From Sporobacter sp963677825 (GTDB taxonomy: Bacteria > Bacillota > Clostridia > Oscillospirales > Oscillospiraceae), in contig CAXXEF010000001.1 of assembly GCA_963677825.2 (NCBI GenBank), positions 1,116,001 through 1,180,000 of the forward strand: 64,000 nt of DNA. The letters are read 5' to 3'. Both the position numbers and the translations under genes were made by a program. The notes beneath the pieces are model-generated. The model saw only the letters and a list, made by a program, of their open reading frames with translations. It did not search any database and was not told where the DNA came from. Positions 45,363 through 55,339 of this stretch are shown here, piece after piece. Position 1 is the first letter of the stretch. Each line of letters starts with the position of its first letter.

Positions 45363-46562
45363 TTAATTGGCTTGCCTTGCATTCTTACCCGTCCGCCACG
45401 GTCCGGCGAGCAGCACAAATAGTGCGGCCGTGATGGGTACGGCCAGTATAACGGCGATGCTGCCTGTAATGCCGTGTACGACCTCGACCGCAAGATAATT
45501 GGAACTCAGAAACTGATCGAACTGCGTGCCGTATGATACGAGCACCAGCAGCGTGGCCAGCGAGCTGCCCACGAACGCCAGAATCAGCGTTTGGCAATTG
45601 GCGCCGATCATATCACGCCCCACCGCGATCCCCGATTTGAACAGCGACCGGGGGGCTATATCCGGCTGCACGGCTTTAATCTCGTACAGGGCCGCCGACA
45701 TTGATATGGCGGTGTCCATCACCGCCCCCAGCGAAGCTACCAGCACGCTGGCGAACAGAACTTGTCCGATGTGCAGCCCCGTGTTCTGGGAAATTAAGAT
45801 CAGCTCATCCGCCTCGGTGATATCATACCCAGCCAGGTGCATGACGGCGGAAATAATAAAGTAAAACGCCGCCGAAAAAGCGACGCCCGCGACGGTGGCA
45901 GCCACAGCGGTAAGCGTCTTATTGCTGAAACCGTTGAGCAGAAGCAGCGAAAACGCAGAGATGATAACGACTGTGAGAATGGACATCCACACCGGCGACC
46001 AGCCTCGGTAGATGGCCGGTATCAGAAAAGCCATAATGAAAAACAGAGAAAGTCCAAACCCCAGCACGCTCCGAAGGCCTTTGATTTTCCCCACCAGCAG
46101 CATTAGAGCAACAAAGATAACCGCGACAATCACAAGCCCTGGCGTGCGGTCATAATTATATACGGTATAATACGGCGTGACCCCCTCGGGCCGGTCGGCC
46201 TTGATAATCACCGACTGGCCGTTTCTGACATAAATGTTGTGCGTCACGGACAGATTGTTGTCCACCTCGATCACCTGCCCTTTTTGATTGCCGCTTCTGA
46301 GCCGGACTGCGATCTTCTGCTGGCCAAGCTCCCGCCCGGGCATCCCGGGGGCCGGTTCCAGCCGCTCGTCCATCACGGCGGTGACGGTCCCTTTTTCGTA
46401 GGTAATCGCGTCGGAGTTGTACATGGTGTAGGCGGCGGGTGCTGATAGATCTATTACGACGACCAAGACAACCAAAACAACCAAAACAACCGACGTGATG
46501 ATCATTGGAAGCCGGTTTTCCTTTCTTTTTATATTCTTTTTTTTCACATTCCGAACAGCCAT
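45363..46562 (-). CDS. YibE/F-family membrane protein (copy 1)
   Basis: This 399-residue protein has an N-terminal helix, an extracytoplasmic OB-like region (about 45-135) and about seven helices from 140 on. The conserved blocks GFGLSLFFIMAFLIPAIYRG, VLVASLGAVMDTAISMSAALYEI and VGRDMIGANCQTLILAFVG are present. The family is predicted to transport an unknown substrate. GGAGGTGG precedes the ATG. The first helix is encoded by a short tandem repeat (46460-46496) giving a VLVVLVVLVVV run. A paralogue lies at 55340. Confidence 0.85.
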   Translation of the reverse strand: MAVRNVKKKNIKRKENRLPMIITSVVLVVLVVLVVVIDLSAPAAYTMYNSDAITYEKGTVTAVMDERLEPAPGMPGRELGQQKIAVRLRSGNQKGQVIEVDNNLSVTHNIYVRNGQSVIIKADRPEGVTPYYTVYNYDRTPGLVIVAVIFVALMLLVGKIKGLRSVLGFGLSLFFIMAFLIPAIYRGWSPVWMSILTVVIISAFSLLLLNGFSNKTLTAVAATVAGVAFSAAFYFIISAVMHLAGYDITEADELILISQNTGLHIGQVLFASVLVASLGAVMDTAISMSAALYEIKAVQPDIAPRSLFKSGIAVGRDMIGANCQTLILAFVGSSLATLLVLVSYGTQFDQFLSSNYLAVEVVHGITGSIAVILAVPITAALFVLLAGPWRTGKNARQAN

Positions 46563-46790
46563 TTCGCCACCTCCTGCTCATATCATCGGTCTGCGAAGAT
46601 ACACCTTCTCGAACCGGCCCACCTTGTAATAGTCAAGAATAAATAAACACCGTAATGACAGAAACCTTTTAAACATTAAATCTATTTAAAGCATTAATTT
46701 ATTATTTTTATATGGTTCATTAATCCATCATCCGAAGGTCACTTTGTTTCAAAGCCGCCGGTGCTAAGTACTCATACAATGATTTTCCGC

Positions 46791-46831
46791 ATAATAACAC
46801 AGGGCCCTTTTGCAGGGTCCTGTGTTATTAT
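46791..46831 (-). terminator. Terminator after the cohesin gene
   Basis: The near-perfect stem ATAATAACACAGGGCCC / GGGTCCTGTGTTATTAT stands 35 bases after the stop. The rest of 46563-46865 is AT-rich with no gene seen. Confidence 0.8.
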
Positions 46832-46865
46832 GATTCAAGTTAATCAGGGCCTCCTCAAAGAAAGC

Positions 46866-48035
46866 TTACGCGACAAACGATGCTATGAAATTCATCATTA
46901 TTTCGGCGCATTCCGCTCTCGTTGCCAGGTCCTGAGGCACCAACGTCGTCGTCGTTCTGCCGTGGATAACGTCGGAAGCGTACGCCCATTGAAATGCAGC
47001 TACCGCGTAAGAGTCGATCATACTCACATCCGTAAACGTCTGAAGCGTTTCGTCCTGACCGATCGTTATATCGTATCCCTTATACGCCGCGTAGCGATAG
47101 AGCATTGTAACAAGCTGCTCTCTCGTCAGGCCATCGCTTGTGCCGTAACTGCTGATATCGTAACCCTTGACAATGGCATTCGTGTACGCCCAGACGATAG
47201 CGTCAGTGTAATACTCGCCATCCGGGACGTCGTCGAACGTATTCTCAGCCGTCACAGCCGGCTTACCTTCAAGCCGATACAGGATCGAGGCGAACATGGC
47301 CCGCGTCATTGCCGTTTCCGGCGAGAACATCGTCTCTGACGTGCCGTTGAACAGCTCCGCGTTGACAACGTACTGCACGGCGTCATAGAACCAGTCGCCT
47401 TCGTGGACGTCGTCAAAGTTGATCGTCGTTTCGCCGAGGATGCCCTCATCCTCACCGCCTGCGCCGTCGCCCGGCGCCGGTGTGGCGTCGCTGCCGGTAC
47501 GCGCAATGTCAAGCGTCCGGCTCCAGTCGTCCGATGTGAACGTCTGCTCGGTGACGACAGGCAAACCGTCGACCACCTCATCGGTAGTCCTGGTGACCTT
47601 CAGATTGTCAAACGTCACCGTTGCGTCATCGCTACCGTGATACACGAAGGTGATTGTGCACACAGGCATCGCGCCGGAGAACTGGTTCTCCGGTGAGAAA
47701 AAACCCGCCTGATACACGACTTTGTCAACCACGTCGCCGATGGATTCCAGCGTATCAATCGTTCCGCCGCCATCAGACGTGCTTTCCAGAATTGTGCTGT
47801 CAAAGGCGATATCCGTTATATCCAGCGTATTTTTATCACTGATTGTGATATCGAACTGCGCCGACGCGTACGCATCCGTGATTGCGTCGAAATACAGCGC
47901 ATATGTGAACGTGTTCGTGGTCGGATCGATTTCCATCGATTCGCTGCTTTTTACCGCGAGTGCCACGCTCATCGAACTCAGCCCCAAAATAATGGCGAGC
48001 AGTAGCCCCCCGAGCTTCACATGTTTCCTTTTCAT
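46866..48035 (-). CDS. Cohesin domain protein anchored by SLH repeats
   Basis: This 389-residue protein starts at the ATG behind CGAGGT (48035) with a signal peptide (MKRKHVKLGGLLLAIILGLSS). Residues about 30-170 form a cohesin-like beta-sandwich (TFTYALYFDAITDAYASAQFDITIS ... SPENQFSGAMPVCTITFVYHG). A short linker and three SLH repeats (about 205-385) follow and bind secondary wall polymers. This is the architecture of cellulosome anchoring scaffoldins. The gene directly upstream encodes a dockerin protein, its likely ligand. Confidence 0.8.
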   Translation of the reverse strand: MKRKHVKLGGLLLAIILGLSSMSVALAVKSSESMEIDPTTNTFTYALYFDAITDAYASAQFDITISDKNTLDITDIAFDSTILESTSDGGGTIDTLESIGDVVDKVVYQAGFFSPENQFSGAMPVCTITFVYHGSDDATVTFDNLKVTRTTDEVVDGLPVVTEQTFTSDDWSRTLDIARTGSDATPAPGDGAGGEDEGILGETTINFDDVHEGDWFYDAVQYVVNAELFNGTSETMFSPETAMTRAMFASILYRLEGKPAVTAENTFDDVPDGEYYTDAIVWAYTNAIVKGYDISSYGTSDGLTREQLVTMLYRYAAYKGYDITIGQDETLQTFTDVSMIDSYAVAAFQWAYASDVIHGRTTTTLVPQDLATRAECAEIMMNFIASFVA

Positions 48036-48057
48036 CAATATACCTCGCATTTTAATA

Positions 48058-48093
48058 AGCGCACAGGATGGCCTTAAGCGGCCATCCTTGCGC
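48058..48093 (-). terminator. Intercistronic hairpin between dockerin and cohesin genes
   Basis: AGCGCAAGGATGGCC / GGCCATCCTGTGCGCT lies between the two stop/start codons. The minus-strand tail TTATTAAAAT is weak. Read-through is possible, giving different amounts of the two products. Confidence 0.6.
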
Positions 48094-48132
48094 TGTTTTT
48101 TAGCTGCGTTCAGCCGTACTTTGTATCATTGT

Positions 48133-51100
48133 TTAGTGGTTGTTCTGATTGGCAATCAGGCGCGCCACGATCGTCAAGTCGCTGATGTCGATGACGCCGT
48201 CTTTGTTGATGTCGACCAGCCAGCCGCCCGTCGAGTACCACTCATCGCCCATGCCGGATTCCGTCTTACCGAAGAACTGTACTGCGATAGCCAGATCCAT
48301 TCCCGTCAGGCTACCGTCGCCGCTGATATCGCCCTTCACTTCGCTCGGGAACCAGATGTGCGTCAGGGCCGTGCCATTTCCGACGATCGCGCTGTAAACT
48401 TCCGTCGCCGTGTAATTATTGGCATTTCCGACGAACATCGTGATGGAGTCGAGCGCTGCTTCCAGCACATTTTCTTCGTCTGGATTGAGCGTTTCACCGT
48501 CCTTCAGTCTGATTGTGATGTTTACCACATCCATCTTCGCCATATCGTCGAAGCCGCCGATTTTTACGAGGCTAAAGTAGCCTGTTGTGCTGTCGTTGTT
48601 GAAATCGGTATTCTTCGTAAAGATGACATTAGAGTCCATATACAGGCTCTTAATCTGCGCGATCTCGAATCGGTCGTCCGAAAGCTTGACAAAGCCTTCC
48701 ATGACGTCAACGTTTTGCAGCTGCTCGATTGATACGCTGTAGACGACCGACCAATTGTCGCCGCTGGCCACCGTGTTAGGTTCAACCGTAAGCTTCGCCT
48801 GATTGATTAGAACCAACGCGTCCATGGCGCACTGAATGTCTTCCAGCAGCGCGATTCTGTCGGCTTTACTGATCTCGCCTGCGAGCGCCGCGTTGACCGC
48901 GTCAACGACCAACTGCGCTGCGCCGATGGATGCATATGTATACTTGCCGTTTTCCATCTCGGCCATCAGCGCGTTGCGCGCGTCAATGACTACTTGCTTG
49001 TTCGTGGTGTAGGTAATATGCAGCGTGGGAATCTGCTCCGTATTGGAGCCGGCGCCTTCAAAGGATTCGGCGCAGCGCTGGCCGTCACCGACCAGAATGA
49101 AACTGATGGCGTTGCCCGGTGTCCACTCGCCATTGTCGAGAATATCCTGAACGAGAGCCGACAGATCGGGCGTCTGCTGGAGCTCCCCCGCCTCGTGAAC
49201 ATTTTCCCACGGGGCAATGTCTTTCCATGTTACGAATGCATCGGATTTCGTTCTTTCAGATACCGTGAAGTTCTTGTTCTCAAAGGGGGCTGAGTTGATG
49301 GTGCTGTCTGTGTATATCTTCACATCGAACGGATCTATTGTTTTCGTCTCGTCGACGGAGAACTGGATATACGCGTCGGTGATGACGGCGCCCTCCGGAA
49401 GCTGAAGGTCGGCAAACCGGAGACCGATCTGCTGGTTATTATCGGACTTCTCGCGCGTAATCTCCAGGTCGGAGCTGTCCCAGTCCAGGCTGCCGTCGGG
49501 GCGTTCTTCCATGTCGTCAAGAGCTGAGCCGATCGGTACAGTAAGCTCGCCCGAGGACGGAATGTATTCATAGGTAACGTACAGTGTTGGGATCTGGCTG
49601 AGATCGCCGTTGGCGCCTTCATAAGATTCGGCGGAGCGTACGCCTTCGCCAAAGAAACCGAAGCTGATGGCGTTGCCCGCTGCCCAGTCGTCCAGATCGA
49701 CGACCTCCTGAACGATCGCCGATAGGTCAGGTGTCCGTTGAGCAGTGCCGGCCTCGTGTTCGACCGTCCACTTCGGGATGTCGCTCCAGTAGGCGACGGC
49801 GTCGGTTTGCGTGCGGCCGGAGAGGTTAGCTGCGCTGCTTGTAAAGGTTGAGGAATTGGCTGTTTGTTCACCGGCGATCGCAACGCCGAACGTATCGGTG
49901 TTTTTGTCTTCTTCGTCAACGGAGAACTGGATGTATGCGCCGGTGATTGTGGCGCCAGCCGGGATGTCAAGGCTTGTGAACCGCAGCCCGATGTACTGAT
50001 TCGTATCGCCGTCGTTCATGAATTCCAGATCGGAGCTGTTGAGGTCCATCGAGCCATCGCTTGCGCTTTCCTCAACGTCATCGCTGCCGGTGCTGATCCT
50101 TGAAATGATCGTGGTGCTGCCGCCGGAGGAAAACCTTGAGATCGACAGGTACACCGGCGCGCTGGCGTTAAAGCCGGGCTTCGCCATAATGCGAACTTCG
50201 TAGTTGCCTGGGGTCAGATCGGTGATCGATGTACCCGTGCAGGTCGTCCAAGACGAAGCGCCGGAGGTTCTGTACTCCATATCCGTGGATGTACCGGTGA
50301 TCATGCCGTCGTCGTTGCTGCTTGTTGTCGGCTCGACGCCGATGAGACCTTCCGGCGCCGCCTGATCCTGATTCACGCCGCCGAAGGGCAGGATCGTGAC
50401 GATGGTGGAAACGCTGGGCACAGTGCCGCTGAATCGCACGTCATACACACCGGGGGCAAGATTTGTCGTCTCGTCGTCGGCGCAGGGCGTCCATTCGGTC
50501 TGTGTGGTGAGCTTGTATTCCATTGCCGCCGTCGTGCCCGTGATCTTGGCGTCGTTGTTGTCAATCGTCGTCGGCTCGACGCCAACCAAGCCAGTAGGCG
50601 CGGAAGACAGCGTCTTGTTGATCGTGTAGGTGTCAATTACGCTGTTGGGATCGGTGATCGGCTTGTCGGTGCGATAGGTCGTGATGGTAAAGCTATCATC
50701 GGTGATTTCAATGTTTGAATAAGAGGGAACCTTACCCTGCCAGCGGGCAGCCATATAGCTCGTGTCGGCATTCTGGAGATCATAGTATTTACTGCCGCTG
50801 CCCGAGTTTGCCGTGATATAGAGGGTGCCGACCGGATTTATCACGGCGCTTTCAAGACCGTTTTGGGCAATGCCGCCCTCCATCTGGAACGTTCTGGTGT
50901 AGACATGGTCGTGCCCGTTAAGGACGACGTCGATATCATACTTGTCGAAGACAGGGTATAACTCGTTTCTTCTCGTCACGATGTCGCCGTCCGTGGAATG
51001 GCTCGCCGAGCTGTACGGCGCATGGTGGAACATGACGATCTTCCACACGATGCCTGAGCCGGCCGTATCAATGGCTTCCTGCATGAACGCGTCGTGGGAC

Positions 51101-54100
51101 GTTGTGCTCATGTTATTGGAATTGAGGACCATATACAGCGTGTTGCCGTAGGTGAACCAGTAGTCACCGCCGGCTGAGGTCGTGCCATAAGTGGTTGATT
51201 CGTTGGGTGAATTGTAGTGGTAAGTATACAGTGTGCCGCTGTTGTCATGGTTGCCAATCGCCGGAACAACAGGCAGTGTGGTCAGCTCGGTTGGGGCGAA
51301 GAACGCAGCGTACTGTTCCTCATCTGAAGCTGTGTTGACCTGATCGCCGGCGCTTAGGATAAAGCTGGTGTCCGGGAAGTTCGTCAGCATCTGCGAGACG
51401 GTTTCTTTCCATCCGTCGTCGCCATTTAAGTAGCCGCCGGAGCCGATCTGCGGGTCACCGACGAGCGTAACATTGTAGCCGTCTGTCAGGTCGCGTGTGC
51501 TAAAGCTGTAGACTTCGCTAAAGCCTGTCCCGTCGCCCACACGGTAGACGTACTGTGTATCCGGCGTCAGGAAATCCGTCACGCAAACTTTACAGGACAT
51601 ATGGCTGCCGGAGACAGCCGCCGTACCGTCGAATGTCGTGGCGGCGCTGACAGGGAACGCCGGGCCGGACATCGCCGATTTCAGCGCGATCTGAACCTGC
51701 GCCGTCGTCGCTGCGCTGCCGGAATACCATGTGAAGTTCATCGAGCTCTCATCTGAGCCATACTGCATGGTGAAATCATCGATGGCAATGGCCTGAGCCG
51801 CGACGATGACCGTCCGCGTTGCCGTCGCAGTGTTGCCCGCGGCATCGGAAACCGTATACGTCAGCGTATAGGTTCCAGCTGTGGCGGTATCGACACTGCC
51901 GCTCATCTCGATATTGCTCGTAAGGTCGCCGTCCAGATTGTCGATCGCGCTGACACCGGCCATCGGGTCAAACTGATCGCCCAGCGCGAGCGTTGTGTCA
52001 GCCGGTACCGTAAAGACGGGCGCCGTCGTATCCTCGGTTGACGTCGTCTTGTTGATCGTGAAGGTATCTACGATAGTCATGTCGGTGACACGGTAGGTCG
52101 TGATGGTGAAGGACGAGTCTGTGATATCAACCTTCGAAATGTTCGGCACATTTTCCTGATTTCTTGCTGCAATGAACGCGTAGGCGTTGTTATTAATCCC
52201 GCAGTAAAGGCTGCCGCTCGAGGAGTTTGTGTTAATGTAGAGGACGCCGCCGGCTGTGGGATTTGTCACGCTGGCGCCGCCCGTCGCGCTGTCCGGTGTT
52301 GTGCCGTTCATCAGGAAGGTGCGCTGATACGAGTGGTCATGGCCGTTAAGCACCACGTCGATACCGAGTTCGGAGAATATCGGCGCCAGCTCTTCGCGCA
52401 GCGGATCAGTAATGTTCCAGTAGCCGCTGTTAGTAATATGGAAGAGCGAGAAGTGCTCCGTGACGATCTTCCATTTGACGTCCGGATTAGCCGCGATGGC
52501 GCTTTCCATGAACGCTTTATGAGCGGCTGCGCTGGTGTTGTTGATATTTAGCGAAAGAAACAGCGTATTGTTGTATACATACCAGTAGTCGCCGCCACCG
52601 ATGCCCGCCGCCGTGTCGGTGGCGGTGCCGGAGACATTCGGCATGTTGAAGTGCTGGGTGTAGTTATTGGCCAAATCATGGTTGCCGACGGTCGTGGCAA
52701 GCGTCATGGATTTGAGGATTTCGGGGGCAAGCAGACCGTCGTACTGAGCCTCGCTGCCCGCGCCCTGCACCTGATCGCCCAGGGTAACGAGGAAACTTGT
52801 CTGCGTAAACGCGGTGGCCGCTTTGGTCAGTGTGTTCGTCCAACCGGCAACGTCGGTCTCAACGCCGCGCACGCCGATTTGTGGGTCGCCTGCCGCCAGG
52901 AAGCTAAAGTCGCCACTGAAGCTCTGTGTTTTAAAGCCATAGACATCAGACCAGCCATCGTCGTTACCAACGCGGTAGACGTACTCGGTGTTGGCTGTAA
53001 GACCTGTGGCGGTCGCCTTGTCGGACACATAGCTGCTCTGGCTCGTTGTGCCCAGAACTGCGGTAAATTCCTGACACTCGGTCGGGAAGGCGCTGCCCGT
53101 CATGTCGGACTTGAGTGCCAACTGCACCGTTCCGGCCGTGGCCGATGTCGCGTACCAGGCAAAGTTGCGCTGCGTCTGGTCGGAACCGATCTCAAGGGAA
53201 ACGTCCTTGATGGCATCTTGGACCGGAGGCGGCGGCGGCACGTCGTCCGGGTCAAAGGTGCCGTCCCAGGTCGTGGCAGTCAGATCGAAAACAAAGTCGA
53301 TCATGTAAGGCAGGGAGGTGTTGCTGCCGCCTGGATAACCGTCGCCCATCGCGTAAAGATCCGTCGTATAGACGGCGGTATTTTCGTTGTGCTGCGTGTC
53401 TGCCGGAGTTGCGGAATCAACCGGCGTATAGAGCACGACCTGCGTCGGGACATACGTCTGACCATTCGGCAGTGTCAGGACAAAATCACCGACAGAAAAG
53501 TCGTCGTAATTTGTCGCATTGGGCGCGAGGTCGGAGTGATAATCACCGTTGCTGTCGCCGATAGTAATGCTGATACTGTTGGCCTGCCCCGGCGTCAGCA
53601 TGCTCGCGTCAAGCGTCATTTTCTGCTGAGCTGCATCGTTTGAAAGGTACTGATAGAACTCGCCGTTTATGTAAGAGGCATCTTTGAAATGCCATGTTGA
53701 GTCCTGCGTCTGAAGGCCGGTGGATGCGAAATCGACATAAGCGTGGCCGTCGCCTGCAACGGCGGTCACGGCGACTGTCTTCGTCACCGTTGTCGAGTTA
53801 CCCGCGGTGTCGGATACCGTATACGTCAGTGTGTAAGTGCCGACAGTGGTGGTATCGACGCTGCCGCTTACCTGAATCGCGCTTGTCAGGTCGCCGTCGG
53901 TGTCGTCGGTTGCGCTGACACCCGCCATCGCGTCAAATGTATCGCCCACAGCGATTGTCGTGGAAGCCGGCGCGGTGATGACAGGCGCCGTCGTATCCTC
54001 AGGCACGGGAACGGACAGATCGAATATAACGTCAATCCTATAGAGCAGCGTTGTATTGCTGCCACCTGGCCAACCGTCGCCCATGGCATAGCTTACCGTG

Positions 54101-54603
54101 CTGTCATAGTCCTGCAGCACTTCGTTATGGTCATCTGCGGCCGGCGTTGCGGAGTCAACCGGTGTATATAGCCTGACTTGGGTCGGTTGCACCGTTTCGC
54201 CGGTGGGGAGGGTCATGACAAACGCACCCACGGAGAAGTCGTCATAATTAGTCGAGTTGGGGGCGCTGTTTACATCGTAGTCGCCATTCTTGTTGCCGAT
54301 GGTTACGCTGAACGTATTGACCTGATCGGCCTGCATGCGCGACGCATCAAGCGTCAGATGCTGCGACTCGTCGTTGGACAGTATATACTGATCGAACTCA
54401 TTGTTGACATACGTTCCGTTGAGGAACTGCTGATCTTCCGGCTGAACGCCGGGAGCGCTGAAGTCCATGTACCAGTTGCCGTCGCCTGCTGCGAGCGCTG
54501 CAATTGGCAGAACGCCAAGAAGCAGTATAGCAGCCATGAGCAGGCTTATGATTTTCTTGCTCCATTTGGCTTGCCGATGTATACCACGGGTATTTGGATT
54601 CAT
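48133..54603 (-). CDS. Giant secreted double purple-acid-phosphatase-like enzyme with FIVAR, cohesin-like and dockerin modules
   Basis: This 2,156-residue protein has a signal peptide and two copies of an unnamed beta module (about 34-195, 290-455). Between them and later (about 855) are HYR/DUF5011-like Ig modules. Two metallophosphoesterase units follow. Each has an FN3-like purple acid phosphatase N-domain and the motifs GDPQ, GDQV, GNHD, a metal His and NGHDH (about 571-760 and 1049-1232). After these come two short beta repeats, two DNRLRE-like modules (about 1500-1830), FIVAR (about 1870-1940), a cohesin-like fold (about 1940-2060) and a type I dockerin (about 2088-2155). It is likely a surface-recruited phosphatase or nucleotidase. 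Confidence 0.82.
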   Translation of the reverse strand: MNPNTRGIHRQAKWSKKIISLLMAAILLLGVLPIAALAAGDGNWYMDFSAPGVQPEDQQFLNGTYVNNEFDQYILSNDESQHLTLDASRMQADQVNTFSVTIGNKNGDYDVNSAPNSTNYDDFSVGAFVMTLPTGETVQPTQVRLYTPVDSATPAADDHNEVLQDYDSTVSYAMGDGWPGGSNTTLLYRIDVIFDLSVPVPEDTTAPVITAPASTTIAVGDTFDAMAGVSATDDTDGDLTSAIQVSGSVDTTTVGTYTLTYTVSDTAGNSTTVTKTVAVTAVAGDGHAYVDFASTGLQTQDSTWHFKDASYINGEFYQYLSNDAAQQKMTLDASMLTPGQANSISITIGDSNGDYHSDLAPNATNYDDFSVGDFVLTLPNGQTYVPTQVVLYTPVDSATPADTQHNENTAVYTTDLYAMGDGYPGGSNTSLPYMIDFVFDLTATTWDGTFDPDDVPPPPPVQDAIKDVSLEIGSDQTQRNFAWYATSATAGTVQLALKSDMTGSAFPTECQEFTAVLGTTSQSSYVSDKATATGLTANTEYVYRVGNDDGWSDVYGFKTQSFSGDFSFLAAGDPQIGVRGVETDVAGWTNTLTKAATAFTQTSFLVTLGDQVQGAGSEAQYDGLLAPEILKSMTLATTVGNHDLANNYTQHFNMPNVSGTATDTAAGIGGGDYWYVYNNTLFLSLNINNTSAAAHKAFMESAIAANPDVKWKIVTEHFSLFHITNSGYWNITDPLREELAPIFSELGIDVVLNGHDHSYQRTFLMNGTTPDSATGGASVTNPTAGGVLYINTNSSSGSLYCGINNNAYAFIAARNQENVPNISKVDITDSSFTITTYRVTDMTIVDTFTINKTTSTEDTTAPVFTVPADTTLALGDQFDPMAGVSAIDNLDGDLTSNIEMSGSVDTATAGTYTLTYTVSDAAGNTATATRTVIVAAQAIAIDDFTMQYGSDESSMNFTWYSGSAATTAQVQIALKSAMSGPAFPVSAATTFDGTAAVSGSHMSCKVCVTDFLTPDTQYVYRVGDGTGFSEVYSFSTRDLTDGYNVTLVGDPQIGSGGYLNGDDGWKETVSQMLTNFPDTSFILSAGDQVNTASDEEQYAAFFAPTELTTLPVVPAIGNHDNSGTLYTYHYNSPNESTTYGTTSAGGDYWFTYGNTLYMVLNSNNMSTTSHDAFMQEAIDTAGSGIVWKIVMFHHAPYSSASHSTDGDIVTRRNELYPVFDKYDIDVVLNGHDHVYTRTFQMEGGIAQNGLESAVINPVGTLYITANSGSGSKYYDLQNADTSYMAARWQGKVPSYSNIEITDDSFTITTYRTDKPITDPNSVIDTYTINKTLSSAPTGLVGVEPTTIDNNDAKITGTTAAMEYKLTTQTEWTPCADDETTNLAPGVYDVRFSGTVPSVSTIVTILPFGGVNQDQAAPEGLIGVEPTTSSNDDGMITGTSTDMEYRTSGASSWTTCTGTSITDLTPGNYEVRIMAKPGFNASAPVYLSISRFSSGGSTTIISRISTGSDDVEESASDGSMDLNSSDLEFMNDGDTNQYIGLRFTSLDIPAGATITGAYIQFSVDEEDKNTDTFGVAIAGEQTANSSTFTSSAANLSGRTQTDAVAYWSDIPKWTVEHEAGTAQRTPDLSAIVQEVVDLDDWAAGNAISFGFFGEGVRSAESYEGANGDLSQIPTLYVTYEYIPSSGELTVPIGSALDDMEERPDGSLDWDSSDLEITREKSDNNQQIGLRFADLQLPEGAVITDAYIQFSVDETKTIDPFDVKIYTDSTINSAPFENKNFTVSERTKSDAFVTWKDIAPWENVHEAGELQQTPDLSALVQDILDNGEWTPGNAISFILVGDGQRCAESFEGAGSNTEQIPTLHITYTTNKQVVIDARNALMAEMENGKYTYASIGAAQLVVDAVNAALAGEISKADRIALLEDIQCAMDALVLINQAKLTVEPNTVASGDNWSVVYSVSIEQLQNVDVMEGFVKLSDDRFEIAQIKSLYMDSNVIFTKNTDFNNDSTTGYFSLVKIGGFDDMAKMDVVNITIRLKDGETLNPDEENVLEAALDSITMFVGNANNYTATEVYSAIVGNGTALTHIWFPSEVKGDISGDGSLTGMDLAIAVQFFGKTESGMGDEWYSTGGWLVDINKDGVIDISDLTIVARLIANQNNH

Positions 54604-55339
54604 ATTTTATACCTCCTGTTATAGTTGAAACTAAATAATAGAGAAAAATCTGACACAAACATTTAGCTTGTGCGAATTCGATATGTCGATTTTCCTACGA
54701 TCATGTCAATGAGCCTTTGAGAAATCGATAAGTATCCCCTTCTCAAAAAGCGCTACTTTCTCTCAAAACGTCGCTTTCCAAATAAGCCTTTTCTCAAAAG
54801 CGTTAAGCACCGCTTCATTTCGGAAACCTCGACCTGTTCGGCTTCGGCATCCGCCGCTTGAGCATATCCCTTCATCCGTGTTAGACTAGCAGTTCATCCT
54901 TTCACAAATTATTCGATGCTGTCCGACGTAACTAACCAGGAACACGCATCATAGCCGCATCATATTCAGCAGCTTGTTCCCGGCTTTCGATTATTTACAC
55001 TTCCACTTCACTCTTTCGCATGCCGTATGCGTACGATTATTATTAAGTATACGGACGAGTCTTCCTCTCGCTCAATCATCGTGGTGTAAAAATAACATCA
55101 AATATATAAACGAGCGGTTCTCATTCAAACAACAAAAATCAAGAATAAATACTGCACATTTTGAGAAGTATCACAAATATTCCTGCTCGATATAATGACG
55201 GCAATTAGTGCTCGCTGCTGCCCTGAAGGCCGTAGCTACACCATTTTTCAGATATAAATCGCACCGACGTCAAGAAAAACAAAAGAACCGGTTCTGTAAA
55301 AACAAAAACCGATTCCTTTATAATTCTAAAACGCGCCGT
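54604..55339. promoter_or_regulatory. Long regulatory interval upstream of the phosphatase gene
   Basis: This 736-base stretch has no gene. It contains TCTCAAAA at 54741, 54761 and 54792, plus inverted TTTGAGA near 54716 and TTTTGAGAA near 55158. A TTGACA-like box on the minus strand (54704-54709) precedes the phosphatase gene, and AGGAGG stands before its ATG. The repeated motif may be an operator. Confidence 0.45.
55275..55317 (-). terminator. Terminator of YibE/F copy 2
   Basis: On the minus strand AATCGGTT / AACCGGTT forms a stem followed by CTTTTGTTTTT. Confidence 0.6.
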
